Below, one piece after another: positions 15,517-15,748 of a DNA stretch of 15,748 nucleotides; within the stretch, counting starts at the first letter, position 1, and every line of letters begins with the position of its first letter. Source of the DNA: Paraktedonobacter sp035294465 (GTDB lineage: Bacteria > Chloroflexota > Ktedonobacteria > Ktedonobacterales > Ktedonobacteraceae); NCBI GenBank assembly GCA_035294465.1, contig DATGKW010000022.1:1-15748 (forward strand), read 5' to 3'. The notes beneath the pieces are model-generated. The model was not told where the DNA came from, did not search any database, and saw only the letters and a program-made list of their open reading frames with translations. Both the position numbers and the translations under genes were made by a program.

Positions 15517-15747
15517 CTACACATTTTCTCTATCTCCCATTCCTACTAGCTTCTGGGAACTATGCAGGCAAAATTCCAATGCCGGTCCCATTGCCATCTG
15601 GCGCCGCCACAGCGTACCTTGCTGCTCAAGCTGACTTTGATGTAAATGTTCGTACCAGCTATCGTAGCTCATCCCGGATGGCTTGCTGAACCAGTTGGTA
15701 TAACGGGTAGTGATCAGTTGCGCGGCTTCTATTTTTCCGATCTTTAG
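15517..15747 (-). CDS. C-terminal fragment of unknown protein, enters from right edge
   Basis: An open frame of 76 codons enters from the right edge and stops with TAG at 15519-15517. Its start lies outside the window. The visible sequence is rich in Trp and Tyr (ITTRYTNWF, SYDSWYEHLHQSQ, TLWRRQMAMGPALEFC), composition typical of a real globular protein rather than a chance frame, and it ends just before the inverted repeat shared with the LCP gene. I do not recognise the family. There are no membrane segments in the visible part. Confidence 0.6.
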   Translation of the reverse strand, partial: LKIGKIEAAQLITTRYTNWFSKPSGMSYDSWYEHLHQSQLEQQGTLWRRQMAMGPALEFCLHSSQKLVGMGDRENV

Positions 15748-15748
15748 A

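Noticed and set aside
15468..15689. 73-codon plus-strand frame at the right end
   Set aside because: It begins inside the inverted repeat and lies opposite the more protein-like minus-strand frame.

Overview
The window looks like chromosomal DNA of a Ktedonobacteria-type member of Chloroflexota. This is inferred from the combination of large TIR/NB-ARC/TPR proteins, a DUF1786 protein, a GH15 glucosidase, a CO-dehydrogenase-type accessory operon and an LCP protein with a Pro/Gln-rich cytoplasmic tail. No rRNA or marker gene is present, so the assignment is tentative. No tRNA, CRISPR array or intact insertion sequence was seen.

Positions 1-6532, all minus strand, form an immunity or conflict-type module. 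Read 5'->3' on that strand it comprises: a small HTH-like protein (6532-5852), a TIR / NB-ARC / TPR STAND ATPase of 917 aa (5771-3018), a CHAT protease-like protein with a C-terminal TIR-like domain (2918-1878), a 342-base spacer holding a hairpin, a long palindrome and a promoter-like pair, and a second TIR / NB-ARC protein (1535 to beyond the left edge). The first three genes are separated by 80 and 99 bases, each has a good Shine-Dalgarno sequence, and they could be one transcript. By eye the module is richer in A+T than the right half of the window.

Positions 6533-7290 are a divergent promoter region and a small plus-strand protein with two different helix-turn-helix motifs, ended by an intrinsic terminator. 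Positions 7330-10450 hold a minus-strand DUF1786 protein and, divergent from it, a GH15 glucoamylase/trehalase-type enzyme. Their promoters appear to overlap on the same -10 region.

Positions 10492-13992 form a tight plus-strand operon: a MoxR/CoxD-type AAA+ ATPase, a CoxE-type VWA protein, a small XdhC/CoxI N-domain protein and a larger XdhC-type protein with a Rossmann domain. This is the maturation set for a molybdenum hydroxylase such as aerobic CO dehydrogenase, but no structural subunit lies in the window. The two XdhC-like proteins divide the family's features: the small one has the Cys motifs, the large one has the Rossmann fold.

Positions 14186-15448 encode a membrane-anchored LytR-CpsA-Psr (LCP) protein. 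A perfect 12-bp inverted repeat follows, and then the C-terminal end of an unrecognised minus-strand gene enters from the right edge.
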